Shown: piece after piece, positions 31,578-41,082 of the stretch
Layout of the letters: every line of letters begins with the position of its first letter
Numbering within the stretch: the first letter of the stretch is position 1
Source of the DNA: Streptomyces tropicalis
GTDB lineage: Bacteria > Actinomycetota > Actinomycetes > Streptomycetales > Streptomycetaceae
Assembly (NCBI RefSeq): GCF_029269835.1
Contig: NZ_JARJBB010000001.1
Coordinates: forward strand, 1 to 64,000
Length of the DNA stretch: 64,000 nt
Reading direction: 5' to 3'
Made by a program: the position numbers and the translations under genes
Notes under the pieces: model-generated
Told to the model about the DNA's origin: nothing
Database searches by the model: none
Seen by the model: the letters and a program-made list of their open reading frames with translations, nothing else

Positions 31578-31984
31578 GAAGTCGGCTCCTCAGGTCCTCT
31601 GAATGCTTCCAGTTCCACTTCGACCAGGATGCGCGGGTCGACGAAGCCCTCCACGACCAGCAGGGTCGCGGCCGGGCGCACCGCGTCGAAGATCTCCTTG
31701 TGGGCCCGGCCCACCGCGTCGACGTCCCGCGGATGGGTCAGGTACATCCTGGTCCGGAGCACCGACCCGGGACCGAGTCCGAACTCCGCGATCGCCTCCA
31801 GCGCACTGGTGAAGGCGACCTTCGCCTGTTCGTACGGGTCGCCCTCGCCGTAGAGCACCCGGCCCTTGAAGGACGTCGTGCCGCCCACCAGCACGCGGTC
31901 CCCGGCCGCCACGGCCCGCGCGAACCCGAAACTCTCCTCCCAGGGACTTCCGCTCTGCACGCGCCGTACGGCTTCGGACGTCAT
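31574..31984 (-). CDS. RidA-family protein inside the his operon
   Basis: 136 residues, usual RidA/YjgF length. [25 protein letters not shown], the [13 protein letters not shown] segment with the family Arg, and [18 protein letters not shown] match the family. RidA proteins hydrolyse reactive enamines and imines formed by PLP enzymes. It overlaps priA upstream and hisF downstream, each by ATGA, so it is translated as part of the histidine operon. HisC, a PLP aminotransferase, is in the same operon. The catalytic Arg is present in the TRMYL motif. Confidence 0.9.
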   Translation of the reverse strand: MTSEAVRRVQSGSPWEESFGFARAVAAGDRVLVGGTTSFKGRVLYGEGDPYEQAKVAFTSALEAIAEFGLGPGSVLRTRMYLTHPRDVDAVGRAHKEIFDAVRPAATLLVVEGFVDPRILVEVELEAFRGPEEPTS

Positions 31985-32706
31985 GACGACACAGCCTCCA
32001 GGGCCTCTTCCAGGGTGAACGCCTTCGCGTAGAGGGCCTTCCCGACGATGGAGCCCTCGACACCGAGGGGTACCAGCTCGGCGATGGCGCGGAGGTCGTC
32101 CAGCGACGACACGCCGCCGGAGGCCACGACCGGGCGGTCGGTGACCGCGCAGACGTTGCGCAGCAGCTCCAGGTTCGGGCCCTGGAGGGTGCCGTCCTTG
32201 GCGATGTCGGTGACGACGTAGCGGGCGCAGCCCTCCGCGTCGAGGCGGGCCAGCGTCTCGTAGAGGTCGCCGCCGTCGCGGGTCCAGCCGCGGCCGCGCA
32301 GGGTGGTGCCCCGCACGTCGAGGCCGACCGCGATCCGGTCGCCGTGCTCGGCGATGACCTTGGCGACCCACTCCGGGGTCTCCAGGGCGGCGGTGCCGAG
32401 GTTCACCCGGGTGCAGCCGGTGGCGAGGGCGGCGGCCAGCGTGGCGTCGTCGCGGATGCCGCCGGACAGCTCCACCTTGATGTCCATGGCGCGGGCGACC
32501 TCGGCGATCAGCGCGCGGTTGTCCCCGGTGCCGAACGCGGCGTCCAGGTCGACCAGGTGGAGCCACTCGGCACCGGAGCGCTGCCAGGCCAGGGCGGCCT
32601 CCAGCGGGGAGCCGTAGGAGGTCTCCGTGCCGGACTCGCCGTGCACGAGGCGGACGGCCTGGCCGTCACGGACGTCGACGGCGGGGAGGAGTTCGAGCGT
32701 GGCCAT
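31981..32706 (-). CDS. priA: Bifunctional ProFAR/PRA isomerase
   Basis: 241 residues, beta/alpha barrel of the HisA type. [19 protein letters not shown] holds the first catalytic Asp; the second is in the [11 protein letters not shown] segment. In Streptomyces and mycobacteria this single enzyme isomerises both ProFAR (His) and phosphoribosyl anthranilate (Trp), explaining the lack of trpF. No trpF is seen anywhere in this window, consistent with that. Its stop overlaps the ridA ATG. Confidence 0.95.
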   Translation of the reverse strand: MATLELLPAVDVRDGQAVRLVHGESGTETSYGSPLEAALAWQRSGAEWLHLVDLDAAFGTGDNRALIAEVARAMDIKVELSGGIRDDATLAAALATGCTRVNLGTAALETPEWVAKVIAEHGDRIAVGLDVRGTTLRGRGWTRDGGDLYETLARLDAEGCARYVVTDIAKDGTLQGPNLELLRNVCAVTDRPVVASGGVSSLDDLRAIAELVPLGVEGSIVGKALYAKAFTLEEALEAVSS

Positions 32707-32710
32707 GTCT

Positions 32711-33352
32711 CTACAGGGTTCCGATCCAGTTGGTGAGCAGCTGCGCGCCGGCGTCGCCGGACTTCTCGGGGTGGAACTGCGTGGCCCACAGGGCGCCGTT
32801 CTCCACGGCGGCGACGAAGGGCTCGCCGTGCGTCGCCCAGGTGACCCGGGGGGCCCGCAGCGTCGGGTTGTGGGTGTCGAGCTGCCAGTCGTGGACGGCG
32901 TAGGAGTGCACGAAGTAGTAGCGCGCGTCGGCGTCCAGGCCGGCGAACAGCTCGGAGTCGGCCGGTGCCTCGACGGTGTTCCAGCCCATGTGGGGCACGA
33001 CGTCGGCCTGCAGCGGCCCGACGGTGCCGGGCCACTCGTCCAGGCCCTCCGCCTCGACGCCGTGCTCGATGCCCCGCGCGAACAGGATCTGCATGCCGAC
33101 GCAGATGCCCATGACAGGGCGCCCGCCGGCCAGCCGCCGGTCGATCACCCAGTCGCCGCGGGCGGCCTTCAGGCCCTGCATGCAGGCGGCGAAGGCGCCG
33201 ACGCCGGGCACCAGCAGCCCGTCGGCGTTCATGGCCCGGTCGAAGTCACGGGTGATCTCGACGTCGGCGCCCGCGCGGGCGAGGGCGCGCTCGGCGGAGC
33301 GGACGTTGCCGAAGCCGTAGTCGAAGACGACGACGCTCTTCGCGCTGCTCAA
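32711..33352 (-). CDS. hisH: Imidazole glycerol phosphate synthase amidotransferase subunit
   Basis: 213 residues from a TTG at 33352. [10 protein letters not shown] carries the nucleophilic Cys and [11 protein letters not shown] the His/Glu of the triad; VPGVGAF is the oxyanion region. It provides ammonia from glutamine to HisF. I prefer TTG at 33352 to GTG at 33358: the GGAGGT site is 6 nt from the TTG but only 1 nt from the GTG, and TTG overlaps the stop of the small gene upstream (TTGA), the spacing used throughout this operon. Confidence 0.94.
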   Translation of the reverse strand: MSSAKSVVVFDYGFGNVRSAERALARAGADVEITRDFDRAMNADGLLVPGVGAFAACMQGLKAARGDWVIDRRLAGGRPVMGICVGMQILFARGIEHGVEAEGLDEWPGTVGPLQADVVPHMGWNTVEAPADSELFAGLDADARYYFVHSYAVHDWQLDTHNPTLRAPRVTWATHGEPFVAAVENGALWATQFHPEKSGDAGAQLLTNWIGTL

Positions 33353-33513
33353 TTCCACACCTCCAGCCGCATGACCCCGGCGACGAGGCACATGGCCGCG
33401 CCGATGGAGAGCAGCACGATGAGGCTGGTGGGCATCTTCTGCTTGGCGAAGGAGACGATCCCGCCGACCAGGAAGAGGCCGACGAAGATCAGTACGGTGG
33501 ACAGGCCGTTCAT
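33349..33513 (-). CDS. Small membrane protein between hisB and hisH
   Basis: 54 residues, starting [18 protein letters not shown]. Two hydrophobic helices are separated by a short basic loop ([10 protein letters not shown]); the C-terminus ends MRLEVWN. It starts 4 nt after hisB and its TGA overlaps the hisH start, so it is clearly translated within the operon. No function is known to me; a homologous small gene occurs at this place in Streptomyces his operons as far as I recall. Confidence 0.82.
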   Translation of the reverse strand: MNGLSTVLIFVGLFLVGGIVSFAKQKMPTSLIVLLSIGAAMCLVAGVMRLEVWN

Positions 33514-33517
33514 GGGA

Positions 33518-34120
33518 CTACAGGGCGCCCTTCGTCGACGGGAGGATGCCGGCGGCGCGCGGATCGCGCTCGCTGGCGTAGCGGAGCGCCCGGGCGAGCG
33601 CCTTGAACTGGCACTCCACGATGTGGTGCGCGTTGCGCCCGTAGGGCACGTGCACGTGGAGCGCGATCCGGGCCTGGGCGACGAAGGACTCCAGGATGTG
33701 CCGGGTCATCGTGGTGTCGTACTCGCCGATCATCGGCGCCATCCGCTCGGGCTCGGTGTGCACGAGGTAGGGGCGGCCGGAGAGGTCGACGGTGACCTGG
33801 GCGAGGGACTCGTCCAGCGGGACCGTGCAGTTGCCGAAGCGGTAGATGCCCACCTTGTCGCCGAGCGCCTGCCGGAAGGCGGCGCCGAGCGCGAGGGCGG
33901 TGTCCTCGATGGTGTGGTGGGAGTCGATGTGCAGGTCGCCGTCGGTCTTCACGGTGAGGTCGAACAGGCCGTGGCGGCCGAGCTGGTCGAGCATGTGGTC
34001 GTAGAAGCCGACGCCGGTGGCGATGTCGGTGCGCCCGGTGCCGTCGAGGTCGATCTCGACCAGGACCGAGGTCTCCTTGGTGGTGCGCTCGATTCTTCCG
34101 ATGCGACCCTCGCGAGTCAT
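33518..34120 (-). CDS. hisB: Imidazoleglycerol-phosphate dehydratase
   Basis: 200 residues, single-function HisB without the phosphatase domain. [16 protein letters not shown] and [14 protein letters not shown], with the paired HHTxED metal motifs, are present; the second DIHHIVE-like motif appears as [14 protein letters not shown]. It dehydrates IGP to imidazole acetol phosphate using Mn2+. The ATG overlaps the hisC stop (ATGA). Confidence 0.97.
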   Translation of the reverse strand: MTREGRIGRIERTTKETSVLVEIDLDGTGRTDIATGVGFYDHMLDQLGRHGLFDLTVKTDGDLHIDSHHTIEDTALALGAAFRQALGDKVGIYRFGNCTVPLDESLAQVTVDLSGRPYLVHTEPERMAPMIGEYDTTMTRHILESFVAQARIALHVHVPYGRNAHHIVECQFKALARALRYASERDPRAAGILPSTKGAL

Positions 34121-35226
34121 GCGCTCTGCTCCTTCTTCAGTTCACGGACCGCGTCGAGGAACGCGTCGTTCTCCTCCGGGGTGCCGGCGGTGACCCGCAG
34201 CCATCCCGGCACTCCGTTGTCGCGGACCAGCACGCCCCGGTCGAGGATCTGCCGCCAGACCGCGTGGGAGTCGGCGAACCGTCCGAACTGGACGAAGTTC
34301 GCGTCCGACTCGGTGACGTCGTAGCCGAGTCCGCGCAGCTCGCCGACGAGGCGGTCCCGCTCGGCCTTCAGCTGCTCGACGTACTTCAGCAGCGTGCCGG
34401 TGTGCTCCAGGGCGGCCAGCGCGGTCGCCTGGGTGACCGCCGAGAGGTGGTACGGCAGCCGGACGAGCTGGACGGCGTCGACCACGGCCGGGTGCGCGGC
34501 CAGGTAGCCCAGGCGCAGGCCGGCGGCGCCGAACGCCTTGGACATGGTGCGGGAGATCACCAGGTTCGGGCGGCCGTCGAGCAGCGGCAGCAGCGACGCG
34601 CCGTGGCTGAACTCGACGTAGGCCTCGTCCACGACCACCATCGACGGCTTCGCCGCCTGCGCGGCCTCGTACAGGGCGAGGACCGTCCCGGCCGGGACGG
34701 CGTTGCCGGTGGGGTTGTTGGGGGTGGTGACGAAGACGACGTCCGGGCGGTGCTCGGCGATCGCCCGCTCGGCGGCGGCGAGGTCGATGGTGAAGTCGTC
34801 GTTGCGGGGACCGGAGATCCAGCCGGTGCCGGTGCCGCGCGCGATGAGCGCGTGCATCGAGTACGACGGCTCGAAGCCGATGGCCGTGCGGCCGGGCCCG
34901 CCGAAGGTCTGCAGCAGCTGCTGGATGACCTCGTTGGAGCCGTTGGCCGCCCAGACGTTCTCCCGGCCGAGGGGGTGCTTCCCGGTCGTCGTCAGGTACT
35001 CGGCGAGCCGGGTGCGCAGCTCCACCGCGTCCCGGTCCGGGTAGCGGTTGAGGTGGCGGGCCGCCTCGCGCACCCGCTCGGTGATCCGCTCGACCAGCGG
35101 CTCGGGCAGCGGGTACGGGTTCTCGTTGGTGTTCAGCCGTACGGGGACGTCCAGTTGGGGCGCTCCGTAGGGGGACTTGCCGCGCAGCTCGTCCCGTACG
35201 GGGAGGTCGTCGATTCCGAAGTTCAC
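34117..35226 (-). CDS. hisC: Histidinol-phosphate aminotransferase
   Basis: 369 residues from a GTG overlapping the hisD stop by 4 nt. Fold type I aminotransferase: [11 protein letters not shown] at the N-terminus, [17 protein letters not shown], and the PLP Lys in [17 protein letters not shown]; the Arg for the substrate is in WLRVTAGT. It transfers the amino group of glutamate to imidazole acetol phosphate, so it depends on GltBD-derived glutamate. Confidence 0.97.
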   Translation of the reverse strand: MNFGIDDLPVRDELRGKSPYGAPQLDVPVRLNTNENPYPLPEPLVERITERVREAARHLNRYPDRDAVELRTRLAEYLTTTGKHPLGRENVWAANGSNEVIQQLLQTFGGPGRTAIGFEPSYSMHALIARGTGTGWISGPRNDDFTIDLAAAERAIAEHRPDVVFVTTPNNPTGNAVPAGTVLALYEAAQAAKPSMVVVDEAYVEFSHGASLLPLLDGRPNLVISRTMSKAFGAAGLRLGYLAAHPAVVDAVQLVRLPYHLSAVTQATALAALEHTGTLLKYVEQLKAERDRLVGELRGLGYDVTESDANFVQFGRFADSHAVWRQILDRGVLVRDNGVPGWLRVTAGTPEENDAFLDAVRELKKEQSA

Positions 35227-36548
35227 TTGCTCGCCGGTACCTTCCAGCCGAACCTGGCCTTGATCGCCGCGCCGTGCGCCGGCAGGTCCTCCGCCTCCGC
35301 CAGCGTCACCACGTGGTGGGCGACCTCGGCGAGCGCGTCCCGGGTGTAGTCCACGATGTGGATGCCGCGCAGGAAGGACTGGACGGACAGGCCCGAGGAG
35401 TGGCAGGCGCAGCCGCCGGTCGGGAGGACGTGGTTGGATCCGGCCGCGTAGTCGCCGAGGGAGACGGGGGCCCAGGGGCCGATGAAGACCGCGCCGGCGT
35501 TGCGCACCCGGTCGGCGACGGCGGCCGCGTCGGCGGTCTGGATCTCCAGGTGCTCCGCGCCGTAGGCGTCGACCACGCGCAGGCCCTCGTCGACGCCGTC
35601 GACCAGGACGATCGCGGACTGCCGGCCGGCCAGCGCCGGGCGGATCCGGTCCTCGACGTGCTTGGTCGCCTCGACCTGCGGGGCCAGTTCCTTCTCCACC
35701 GCGTCCGCGAGGTCCACGGAGTCGGTGACCAGGACGGCGGCGGCCAGCGGGTCGTGCTCGGCCTGGCTGATCAGGTCGGAGGCCACGTGCACCGGGTCGG
35801 CGGTGGCGTCGGCGAGGATCGCGATCTCGGTGGGGCCGGCCTCGGCGTCGATGCCGATGCGGCCGGTGAAGTGGCGCTTGGCGGCCGCGACCCAGATGTT
35901 GCCGGGGCCGGTGACCATGTTCGCCGGCGGGCAGGACTCGGTGCCGTGGGCGAACATCGCGACGGCCTGGGCGCCGCCCGCCGCGTACACCTCGTCGACG
36001 CCGAGCAGGGCGCAGGCGGCGAGGATCGTCGGGTGCGGCAGGCCGCCGAACTCGGCCTGGGGCGGCGAGGCGAGCGCGATCGACGCGACGCCGGCCTCCT
36101 GGGCGGGCACCGCGTTCATGATGACGGAGGAGGGGTAGACCGAACGGCCGCCGGGCGCGTAGAGCCCGACCCGGTCGACGGGCACCCACTTCTCGGTCAC
36201 CGAGCCGCCGGGCACCACCTGGGTGGTGTGCGGGGCGCGCCGCTGCTCGCGGTGGACCAGGCGGGCCCGCCGGACGGACTCCTCCATCGCAGCGCGCACG
36301 GCCGGGTCGAGCTGCTCCAGCGCCTCCTTCAGGGCGTGGGCCGGGACCCGCACCGACTCCAGGCGGACGCCGTCGAAGCGCTCGGCGAAGTCGATCAGCG
36401 CCGCGTCGCCACGATGATGCACGGCCTCGCAGATCGGGCGCACCTTCTCCAGGGCGGCCGCGACGTCGAAGTCGGCTCGGGGCAGCAGGTCGCGCAGGGC
36501 GGGGCCCTCGGGGAGGGCGTCGCCGCGCAGATCGATTCGGGAGATCAC
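35223..36548 (-). CDS. hisD: Histidinol dehydrogenase
   Basis: 441 residues from the GTG at 36548 (VISRIDLRG). [27 protein letters not shown] and the C-terminal [12 protein letters not shown] are family motifs; Zn ligands lie in QAEHDP and the final His-rich area. It oxidises histidinol to histidine in two NAD+-dependent steps. It is first gene of the his operon. The Shine-Dalgarno is weak (GAGAGAA). Confidence 0.97.
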   Translation of the reverse strand: MISRIDLRGDALPEGPALRDLLPRADFDVAAALEKVRPICEAVHHRGDAALIDFAERFDGVRLESVRVPAHALKEALEQLDPAVRAAMEESVRRARLVHREQRRAPHTTQVVPGGSVTEKWVPVDRVGLYAPGGRSVYPSSVIMNAVPAQEAGVASIALASPPQAEFGGLPHPTILAACALLGVDEVYAAGGAQAVAMFAHGTESCPPANMVTGPGNIWVAAAKRHFTGRIGIDAEAGPTEIAILADATADPVHVASDLISQAEHDPLAAAVLVTDSVDLADAVEKELAPQVEATKHVEDRIRPALAGRQSAIVLVDGVDEGLRVVDAYGAEHLEIQTADAAAVADRVRNAGAVFIGPWAPVSLGDYAAGSNHVLPTGGCACHSSGLSVQSFLRGIHIVDYTRDALAEVAHHVVTLAEAEDLPAHGAAIKARFGWKVPASK

Positions 36549-36588
36549 GGTTCCAATTCTCTCAGACCGCCGTCGGGCACCGTCCGCC

Positions 36589-36630
36589 CGTATCAATGGC
36601 TGATACAGAACCCTGCCCGTTCGTGATACG
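36589..36630. promoter_or_regulatory. Repeated TGATAC elements upstream of hisD
   Basis: GTATCA-ATGGC-TGATAC (36590-36606) is a perfect inverted repeat, and a third TGATACG copy follows at 36624-36630, which pairs with CGTATCA at 36589-36595. They lie 40-80 nt upstream of hisD and about 115-155 nt upstream of the divergent gene at 36744. This is a candidate regulator site for the his operon. Confidence 0.5.
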
Positions 36631-36743
36631 GCCCCGCGCCGCAACCCGGAAGATCCCCTTCACGTCTTGTGTTCAGACCGTCACGCACCGGGCATGAACG
36701 GTTGTACGAAACCGGCGGGTAGCCGGGGAGGAAGGGAAGCGAC

Positions 36744-38321
36744 GTGACCGAGGAGGCCGCTTTCCGCGACGGGGACCTGCCGGACGACCTGACCGCCGCC
36801 GAGGCGGGCATGTGGCAGGCGTTCCGCAACGGCAGCGTGTACGACCTGCGCAGCGGTGACGGGGTGGTCGACGATCCGCACGGCGGGCATCCCTGGGGAC
36901 CGGAGCGGACCGTGCGGGCGCGCATCGTGTGCTGGCTGCTCCTGGACGGCCCTCCGGCGCTGGCCGGGCGGGTGTCGTCGCTGAAGCTGACCGGGGTGCA
37001 GATCGCCGGCGTGCTGGACCTCGCGGGCGGCGCGGTCGTGCCGTACGTGGAGCTGACCGGCTGCCGGTTCGAGCAGGAGGTGCTGCTGCCGGAGGCGCAC
37101 TTCACGACCGTGCGGCTGGTGGACTGCTCGGTGCCGCGGCTGGAGGCCGCCCGGGTGCACACGGAGGGGGACCTGCATCTGCCGCGCTGCCGGTTCCACG
37201 GCGGGGTGCGGCTCACCGACGCGCACATCGGCACGGACCTGCTGCTCAGCCAGGCCGTCGTGCACCGGGACCGCAACGGCCGGTCGATCGCGGCGGACGG
37301 CATGACCGTCGGCCAGGACCTCACCGCGGAGTTGCTGGAGTCGTACGGCGAGCTGAGCCTGCGCAGCGCGAAGGTCGGCGTGTCGCTCAGCCTGCGCGGC
37401 GCCCGGCTCGCCGGCCCGGCCGCCCGACCGGCCCTGAACGCGCCGCAGCTGACCGTGGAGCGCTCGCTGTACCTGACCCCGGCGGGCGTGGGCAATCCGC
37501 TGCTGAGCGGGGTGACCCCGGCCCGCGGGACGCGGATCCAACCGTTCGAGAGCCGGGGCGGGGTGCGGCTGGACGACGGGCGCTTCGGCGACGCGGTGGA
37601 CCTGGAGCGGGCCCGGTTCGCCCTCGGCGACGACCAGGAGCTGTCGCTGCGCCGGGTGCAGACGCCGGAGCTGCGCTTCCTCGGCGAGCGGCCGCAGCGC
37701 GGCCGGGTGGTGCTGTCCGGCGCCCGGATCGTGAACCTGGTCGACCGGGCGGACAGCTGGCCCGGCGCGGGCCGCCTGCACATGGGCGGCTTCGCCTACG
37801 AGAACCTGGTGCCGCAGGGCCCCTTCCCGCTGACCGAGCGGCTCGACTGGGTGGCCGCGGCGACCGCGGAGTACAACCCGGAGCCCTACGAGCGGCTGGC
37901 CGCGGTACTGCGCGCGGCGGGCGAGGACGAGGACGCGCGCGAGGTGCTGCTGGCCAAGCAGCGCCGGCGCCGCGAGACGCTGCCGCTCGCCGCGAAGTCC
38001 TGGGGTTACGTGCAGGACTGGACGGTCGCCTACGGGTACCGGCCGGGGCGGGCCGCGGTGTGGATGGCCGTGCTGTGGGCGGCCGGCACGCTCGCCTTCG
38101 CCCGGGCCTCCCACCCCCCGGTCAACCCCGACGGGCACCCGGAGTGGAACCCGGCCCTGTTCGCCCTCGACCTGCTCCTGCCCGTGATCGACCTCGGGCA
38201 GGTGGGCCAGTGGCAGCTGCGCGGGATCTGGCAGTGGCTGAGCGCGGCGATGATCCTGCTCGGCTGGATCCTGGCGACGACGGTGGCGGCGGGCGCGACC
38301 CGGCTGCTGCGCCGCGGCTGA
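36744..38321 (+). CDS. Membrane protein with pentapeptide-like beta-helix domain
   Basis: 525 residues from a GTG with GGAAGG upstream. Residues about 70-340 contain short repeats with a regular hydrophobic period (LKLTGVQIAGVLDL, VELTGCRF, LHLPRCRF, LSLRSAKV, LSLRGARL), as in right-handed beta-helix or degenerate pentapeptide domains, often labelled oxidoreductase by automatic annotation. The C-terminal 110 residues contain two membrane segments (AAVWMAVLWAAGTLAFA; AAMILLGWILATTVAAGA). The beta-helix faces either side; there is no signal peptide, so it is most likely cytoplasmic. Function unknown. Confidence 0.75.
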   Translation: MTEEAAFRDGDLPDDLTAAEAGMWQAFRNGSVYDLRSGDGVVDDPHGGHPWGPERTVRARIVCWLLLDGPPALAGRVSSLKLTGVQIAGVLDLAGGAVVPYVELTGCRFEQEVLLPEAHFTTVRLVDCSVPRLEAARVHTEGDLHLPRCRFHGGVRLTDAHIGTDLLLSQAVVHRDRNGRSIAADGMTVGQDLTAELLESYGELSLRSAKVGVSLSLRGARLAGPAARPALNAPQLTVERSLYLTPAGVGNPLLSGVTPARGTRIQPFESRGGVRLDDGRFGDAVDLERARFALGDDQELSLRRVQTPELRFLGERPQRGRVVLSGARIVNLVDRADSWPGAGRLHMGGFAYENLVPQGPFPLTERLDWVAAATAEYNPEPYERLAAVLRAAGEDEDAREVLLAKQRRRRETLPLAAKSWGYVQDWTVAYGYRPGRAAVWMAVLWAAGTLAFARASHPPVNPDGHPEWNPALFALDLLLPVIDLGQVGQWQLRGIWQWLSAAMILLGWILATTVAAGATRLLRRG

Positions 38322-38338
38322 GCCCGGCGTACCGCATT

Positions 38339-38385
38339 TGTCCTGTGATTCCGCCCATCGGGCACAGGGTCAGGACAGGGCGGAA
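38339..38385 (+). repeat. Interleaved inverted repeats, pseudoknot-like arrangement
   Basis: TGTCCTG (38339-38345) pairs with CAGGACA (38371-38377), and TTCCGCCC (38349-38356) pairs with GGGCGGAA (38378-38385). The two pairs are interlaced rather than nested. It sits 18 nt after the upstream gene's stop and about 95 nt before the next start. Confidence 0.6.
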
Positions 38386-38477
38386 CAGTCACCCTTTACC
38401 AGCCCTTGACCGGTCGGCGCACAACTTTCCGCCGGTTCGGCGTTCCCCCTGGCGCGTCCCCGACCTGCGGTCTTTCA

Positions 38478-39491
38478 ATGGTCGACACCATGGCTCTGCT
38501 GCCCCCGTTCATCCGCGCGGCCCGGACCCCGTCCGCCGCCGCCCGCCACGTCGCCGACGAGGTGCTCCTCGACGCGCCCGACGCCCGCCTGGCCCCCGTC
38601 CTGGTCGCGGCGGCACGAGGCGACCACGGGCCCGCCGCCGCGCTGCTCGCCGAGACCCGGGGGCGGGCCGAGTGGGAGGACCGCGACCGGTACGTGACCC
38701 GGCTCGCCGCCTTCGCCCGCTCCCGCAGCGAGTGGCTGGAGACCTGGCGCGCGGCCGCACCGCACGACCCCGACACGCTGCTGGTCGCCGCGCAGCTCGC
38801 AGTGGACCGGGCCTGGCCCTCCCCCGCGCGGGCCGAGCTGCTGCGCGGGGTGAGCCCGCTGATCACGGCGGCCGCACGCGGCGACGGCCGCGACCCGGTG
38901 CCGTGGCGCCTGGCCCTGGACCACGCCCGGGGCTCGCGCGCCGGGCACCGCTACGTCGAGGAGCTGTGGGAGGCCGCGGTCCGCCGCGCCCCGCACCACT
39001 ACGGCTGCCATGTCGCGGCCCTGCGGTACCTGGCGTCCTCCTGGCACGGCTCGCACCACGAGTGCTTCGACTTCGCCGACCTCGCCGCGCAGGACGCGCC
39101 GCCCGACTCGCTCGTCCAGGCGCTCCCGGCGCGCACGGCCTTCTCCTACCTGACCGACGGCTGCGGCCCCCGGGTGCCGCGCGCCCGGCTGGACGCGGCG
39201 GCGGACCGCGCCGTCGCCCTGTCCGCCCGGTTCCCGGCCGCCGACCCGTGGCCGGCGGAGGTGCGCAACCTGCTGGCGTACGTGCTGGCGCGGCTCGGGC
39301 GGCTGGAGGACGCGCGGGGACAGCTGCTGCTCATCGGCCCCCACGCCACCTCCTTCCCCTGGGACCGGGTGTCCGACGACCCGCTCGGGCTGTTCCTGCG
39401 GCTGCGCGAGGACGTCCGTGCGGCCCCTCTGGCGCCCTCGGGGCACCCCCGGGAAGGGCGCGGCGGTCGGGCCCGCGCCGGCGACCATTAG
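38478..39491 (+). CDS. TPR-like hypothetical protein
   Basis: 337 residues from the ATG at 38478; an ATG at 38490 is equally possible and neither has a clear Shine-Dalgarno. It is helical throughout with repeats of about 35 residues rich in Ala and Leu (ADEVLLDAPDARLAPVLVAAARGD; RLGRLEDARGQLLLIGPHA), like a TPR superhelix, with many Trp and His in the middle (RRAPHHYGCHVAALRYL). No enzyme motif or signal peptide is visible. Its TAG stop also forms the -10 of the next gene. Function unknown. Confidence 0.75.
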   Translation: MVDTMALLPPFIRAARTPSAAARHVADEVLLDAPDARLAPVLVAAARGDHGPAAALLAETRGRAEWEDRDRYVTRLAAFARSRSEWLETWRAAAPHDPDTLLVAAQLAVDRAWPSPARAELLRGVSPLITAAARGDGRDPVPWRLALDHARGSRAGHRYVEELWEAAVRRAPHHYGCHVAALRYLASSWHGSHHECFDFADLAAQDAPPDSLVQALPARTAFSYLTDGCGPRVPRARLDAAADRAVALSARFPAADPWPAEVRNLLAYVLARLGRLEDARGQLLLIGPHATSFPWDRVSDDPLGLFLRLREDVRAAPLAPSGHPREGRGGRARAGDH

Positions 39492-39494
39492 GCT
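39489..39494 (+). promoter_or_regulatory. Candidate -10 (TAGGCT) for leaderless LON-domain gene
   Basis: TAGGCT overlaps the preceding stop codon and lies 8 nt before GTG at 39503, with no Shine-Dalgarno between. Confidence 0.5.
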
Positions 39495-39502
39495 TTTGCG
39501 TC

Positions 39503-40243
39503 GTGACCACCGTCCGGCTCCCGCTCTTCCCCCTGAACTCGGTGCTGTTCCCGGGGCTGGTGCTCCCGCTGAACATCTTCGAGGAGCGCTACCGCGCCAT
39601 GATGCGCACGCTCCTCAAGACGCCCGAGGACGAACCGCGCCGTTTCGCCGTGGTGGCGATCCGCGACGGCCACGAGGTCGCCACGACCGCCCCGGGCATG
39701 CCCGATCCGACGGCCGTGCCCGAACGCGGGCCCACCGCCGGGTTCGGGCCCGACCCCGTGCGGGCCTTCCACGGCGTGGGCTGCATCGCGGACGCGGCGA
39801 CGATCCGGGAGCGGGCGGACGGCTCCTTCGAGGTGCTGGCGACCGGGACGACCCGGGTGCGGCTGCTGTCCGTCGACACGAGCGGCCCGTATCTGACGGC
39901 CGAGCTGGAGGAGCTGCCCGAGGAGCCCGGCGACGAGGCGGGCGCGCTGGCCGAGGGGGTGCTGCGGTCCTTCCGGCAGTACCAGAAGCGGCTGGCGGGG
40001 GCGCGGGAGCGGTCGCTGTCGACCGGTGCGGAGCTGCCGGACGAGCCGAGCGTGGTGTCGTACCTGGTCGCGGCCGCGATGATGCTGGACGTGCCGACGA
40101 AGCAGCGCCTGCTGCAGGCGCCCGACATCTCGTCCCGGCTGCGCGACGAACTGAAGCTGCTGCGCGCGGAGACGGCGATCATCCGTCATCTGCCCTCGCT
40201 CCCGGCGTCGGAGCTGACGCGCAGCCCGACCAGTCTGAACTGA
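39503..40243 (+). CDS. LON substrate-binding-domain protein
   Basis: 246 residues from the GTG at 39503. LPLFPLNSVLFPGLVLPLNIFEERYR is recognisable as the start of the Lon N-terminal domain, followed by HGVGCIADAATIRER and a helical C-terminus. There is no AAA or protease domain. Such stand-alone proteins are widespread in actinobacteria; role in protein recognition is presumed but not proven. The preceding gene ends 11 nt before. Confidence 0.87.
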   Translation: MTTVRLPLFPLNSVLFPGLVLPLNIFEERYRAMMRTLLKTPEDEPRRFAVVAIRDGHEVATTAPGMPDPTAVPERGPTAGFGPDPVRAFHGVGCIADAATIRERADGSFEVLATGTTRVRLLSVDTSGPYLTAELEELPEEPGDEAGALAEGVLRSFRQYQKRLAGARERSLSTGAELPDEPSVVSYLVAAAMMLDVPTKQRLLQAPDISSRLRDELKLLRAETAIIRHLPSLPASELTRSPTSLN

Positions 40244-40285
40244 CACCGCCGACGGGACCGGCAGGAAGGCGCGGGGAGCTCCCAC

Positions 40286-40786
40286 ATGGCCAAGAAGGCG
40301 AAGAAGCAGCAGGCGGGGGGCACCCCGGCGACTGTGTCGCTCGGCACGGCGGGCGTGGACCACGCGATCCACTCCTACGACCACGATCCCTCCCACCCGT
40401 CCTACGGCGAGGAGGCGGCGCAGGCCATGGGCGTCTCCCCGGAGCGGGTGTTCAAGACGCTGGTGGCGGACGTCGACGGCACGCTGACGGTGGCCGTGGT
40501 CCCGGTGGCCGGCTCCCTGGACCTGAAGGCGCTGGCGGCCGCCGTGGGCGGCAAGCGGGCGGCGATGGCGGACCCGGCGCTGGCCGAGCGGACGACGGGC
40601 TACGTCCGGGGCGGCATCTCCCCGCTGGGCCAGCGCCGGCGGCTGCCGACGGTCCTCGACGAGTCGGCGCGCGCCCACGCCACGATCTGCGTCTCGGCGG
40701 GCCGGCGCGGCCTGGAGGTCGAGCTGTCCCCGGACGACCTCGCCCGTCTGACGAACGCGGTCCTCGCCCCGATCGGGCGCGCGTGA
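40286..40786 (+). CDS. YbaK/EbsC-family Cys-tRNA(Pro) deacylase-like protein
   Basis: 166 residues, an ordinary length for the family. The N-terminus is Lys-rich (MAKKAKKQQ), then YDHDPSHPSYGEEAAQAMGVSPERVFKTLV contains the substrate Lys; GYVRGGISPLGQ and the final ELSPDDLARLTNA are family motifs. YbaK hydrolyses cysteine mischarged on tRNA(Pro) in trans to keep translation accurate. It is 42 nt after the LON-domain gene and may be co-transcribed. Confidence 0.9.
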   Translation: MAKKAKKQQAGGTPATVSLGTAGVDHAIHSYDHDPSHPSYGEEAAQAMGVSPERVFKTLVADVDGTLTVAVVPVAGSLDLKALAAAVGGKRAAMADPALAERTTGYVRGGISPLGQRRRLPTVLDESARAHATICVSAGRRGLEVELSPDDLARLTNAVLAPIGRA

Positions 40787-40885
40787 ACGCGTAGCGGCCG
40801 GGAGCGGCCCGGAGCACCGGCTGCGGTCGCCCGCCCCGGGTCCGCGGACGCCGGCCGAGCGGCGTCCGACGACGGCGGCGCACGG

Positions 40886-40949
40886 CGGAGGCCGAGCACG
40901 ACCGAGGCAGGACGCGGCGGAGGCCGGGCACGACCGAGGCAGGACGCGG
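40886..40949. repeat. Two tandem 32-bp repeats in a 296-bp gap
   Basis: Unit 1 at 40886-40917 and unit 2 at 40918-40949 begin CGGAGGCC and differ at one base; a decayed third copy follows. The surrounding gap (40787-41082) holds no supported gene. It lies between convergent transcription units. Confidence 0.85.
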
Positions 40950-41082
40950 CGGATGCCGGCGGCCCGGGCACGGCGCGGCGGGTGCCACTTGCGGCCGAGG
41001 CAGGGCGCGCGGCGGTCCGGGCGCGCGGCGATGCGCCCGCGGCCCGGCGGGAGCCGTCCCCGCGGCGGGCCGTGGGGAGGTG

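Noticed and set aside
36929..39502. In-frame upstream extension of the LON-domain gene
   Set aside because: It runs through two other genes in a different frame; the domain starts at GTG 39503.
40886..40949. Mobile element end or transposon
   Set aside because: Two direct 32-bp copies with no transposase or terminal inverted repeats in the gap.
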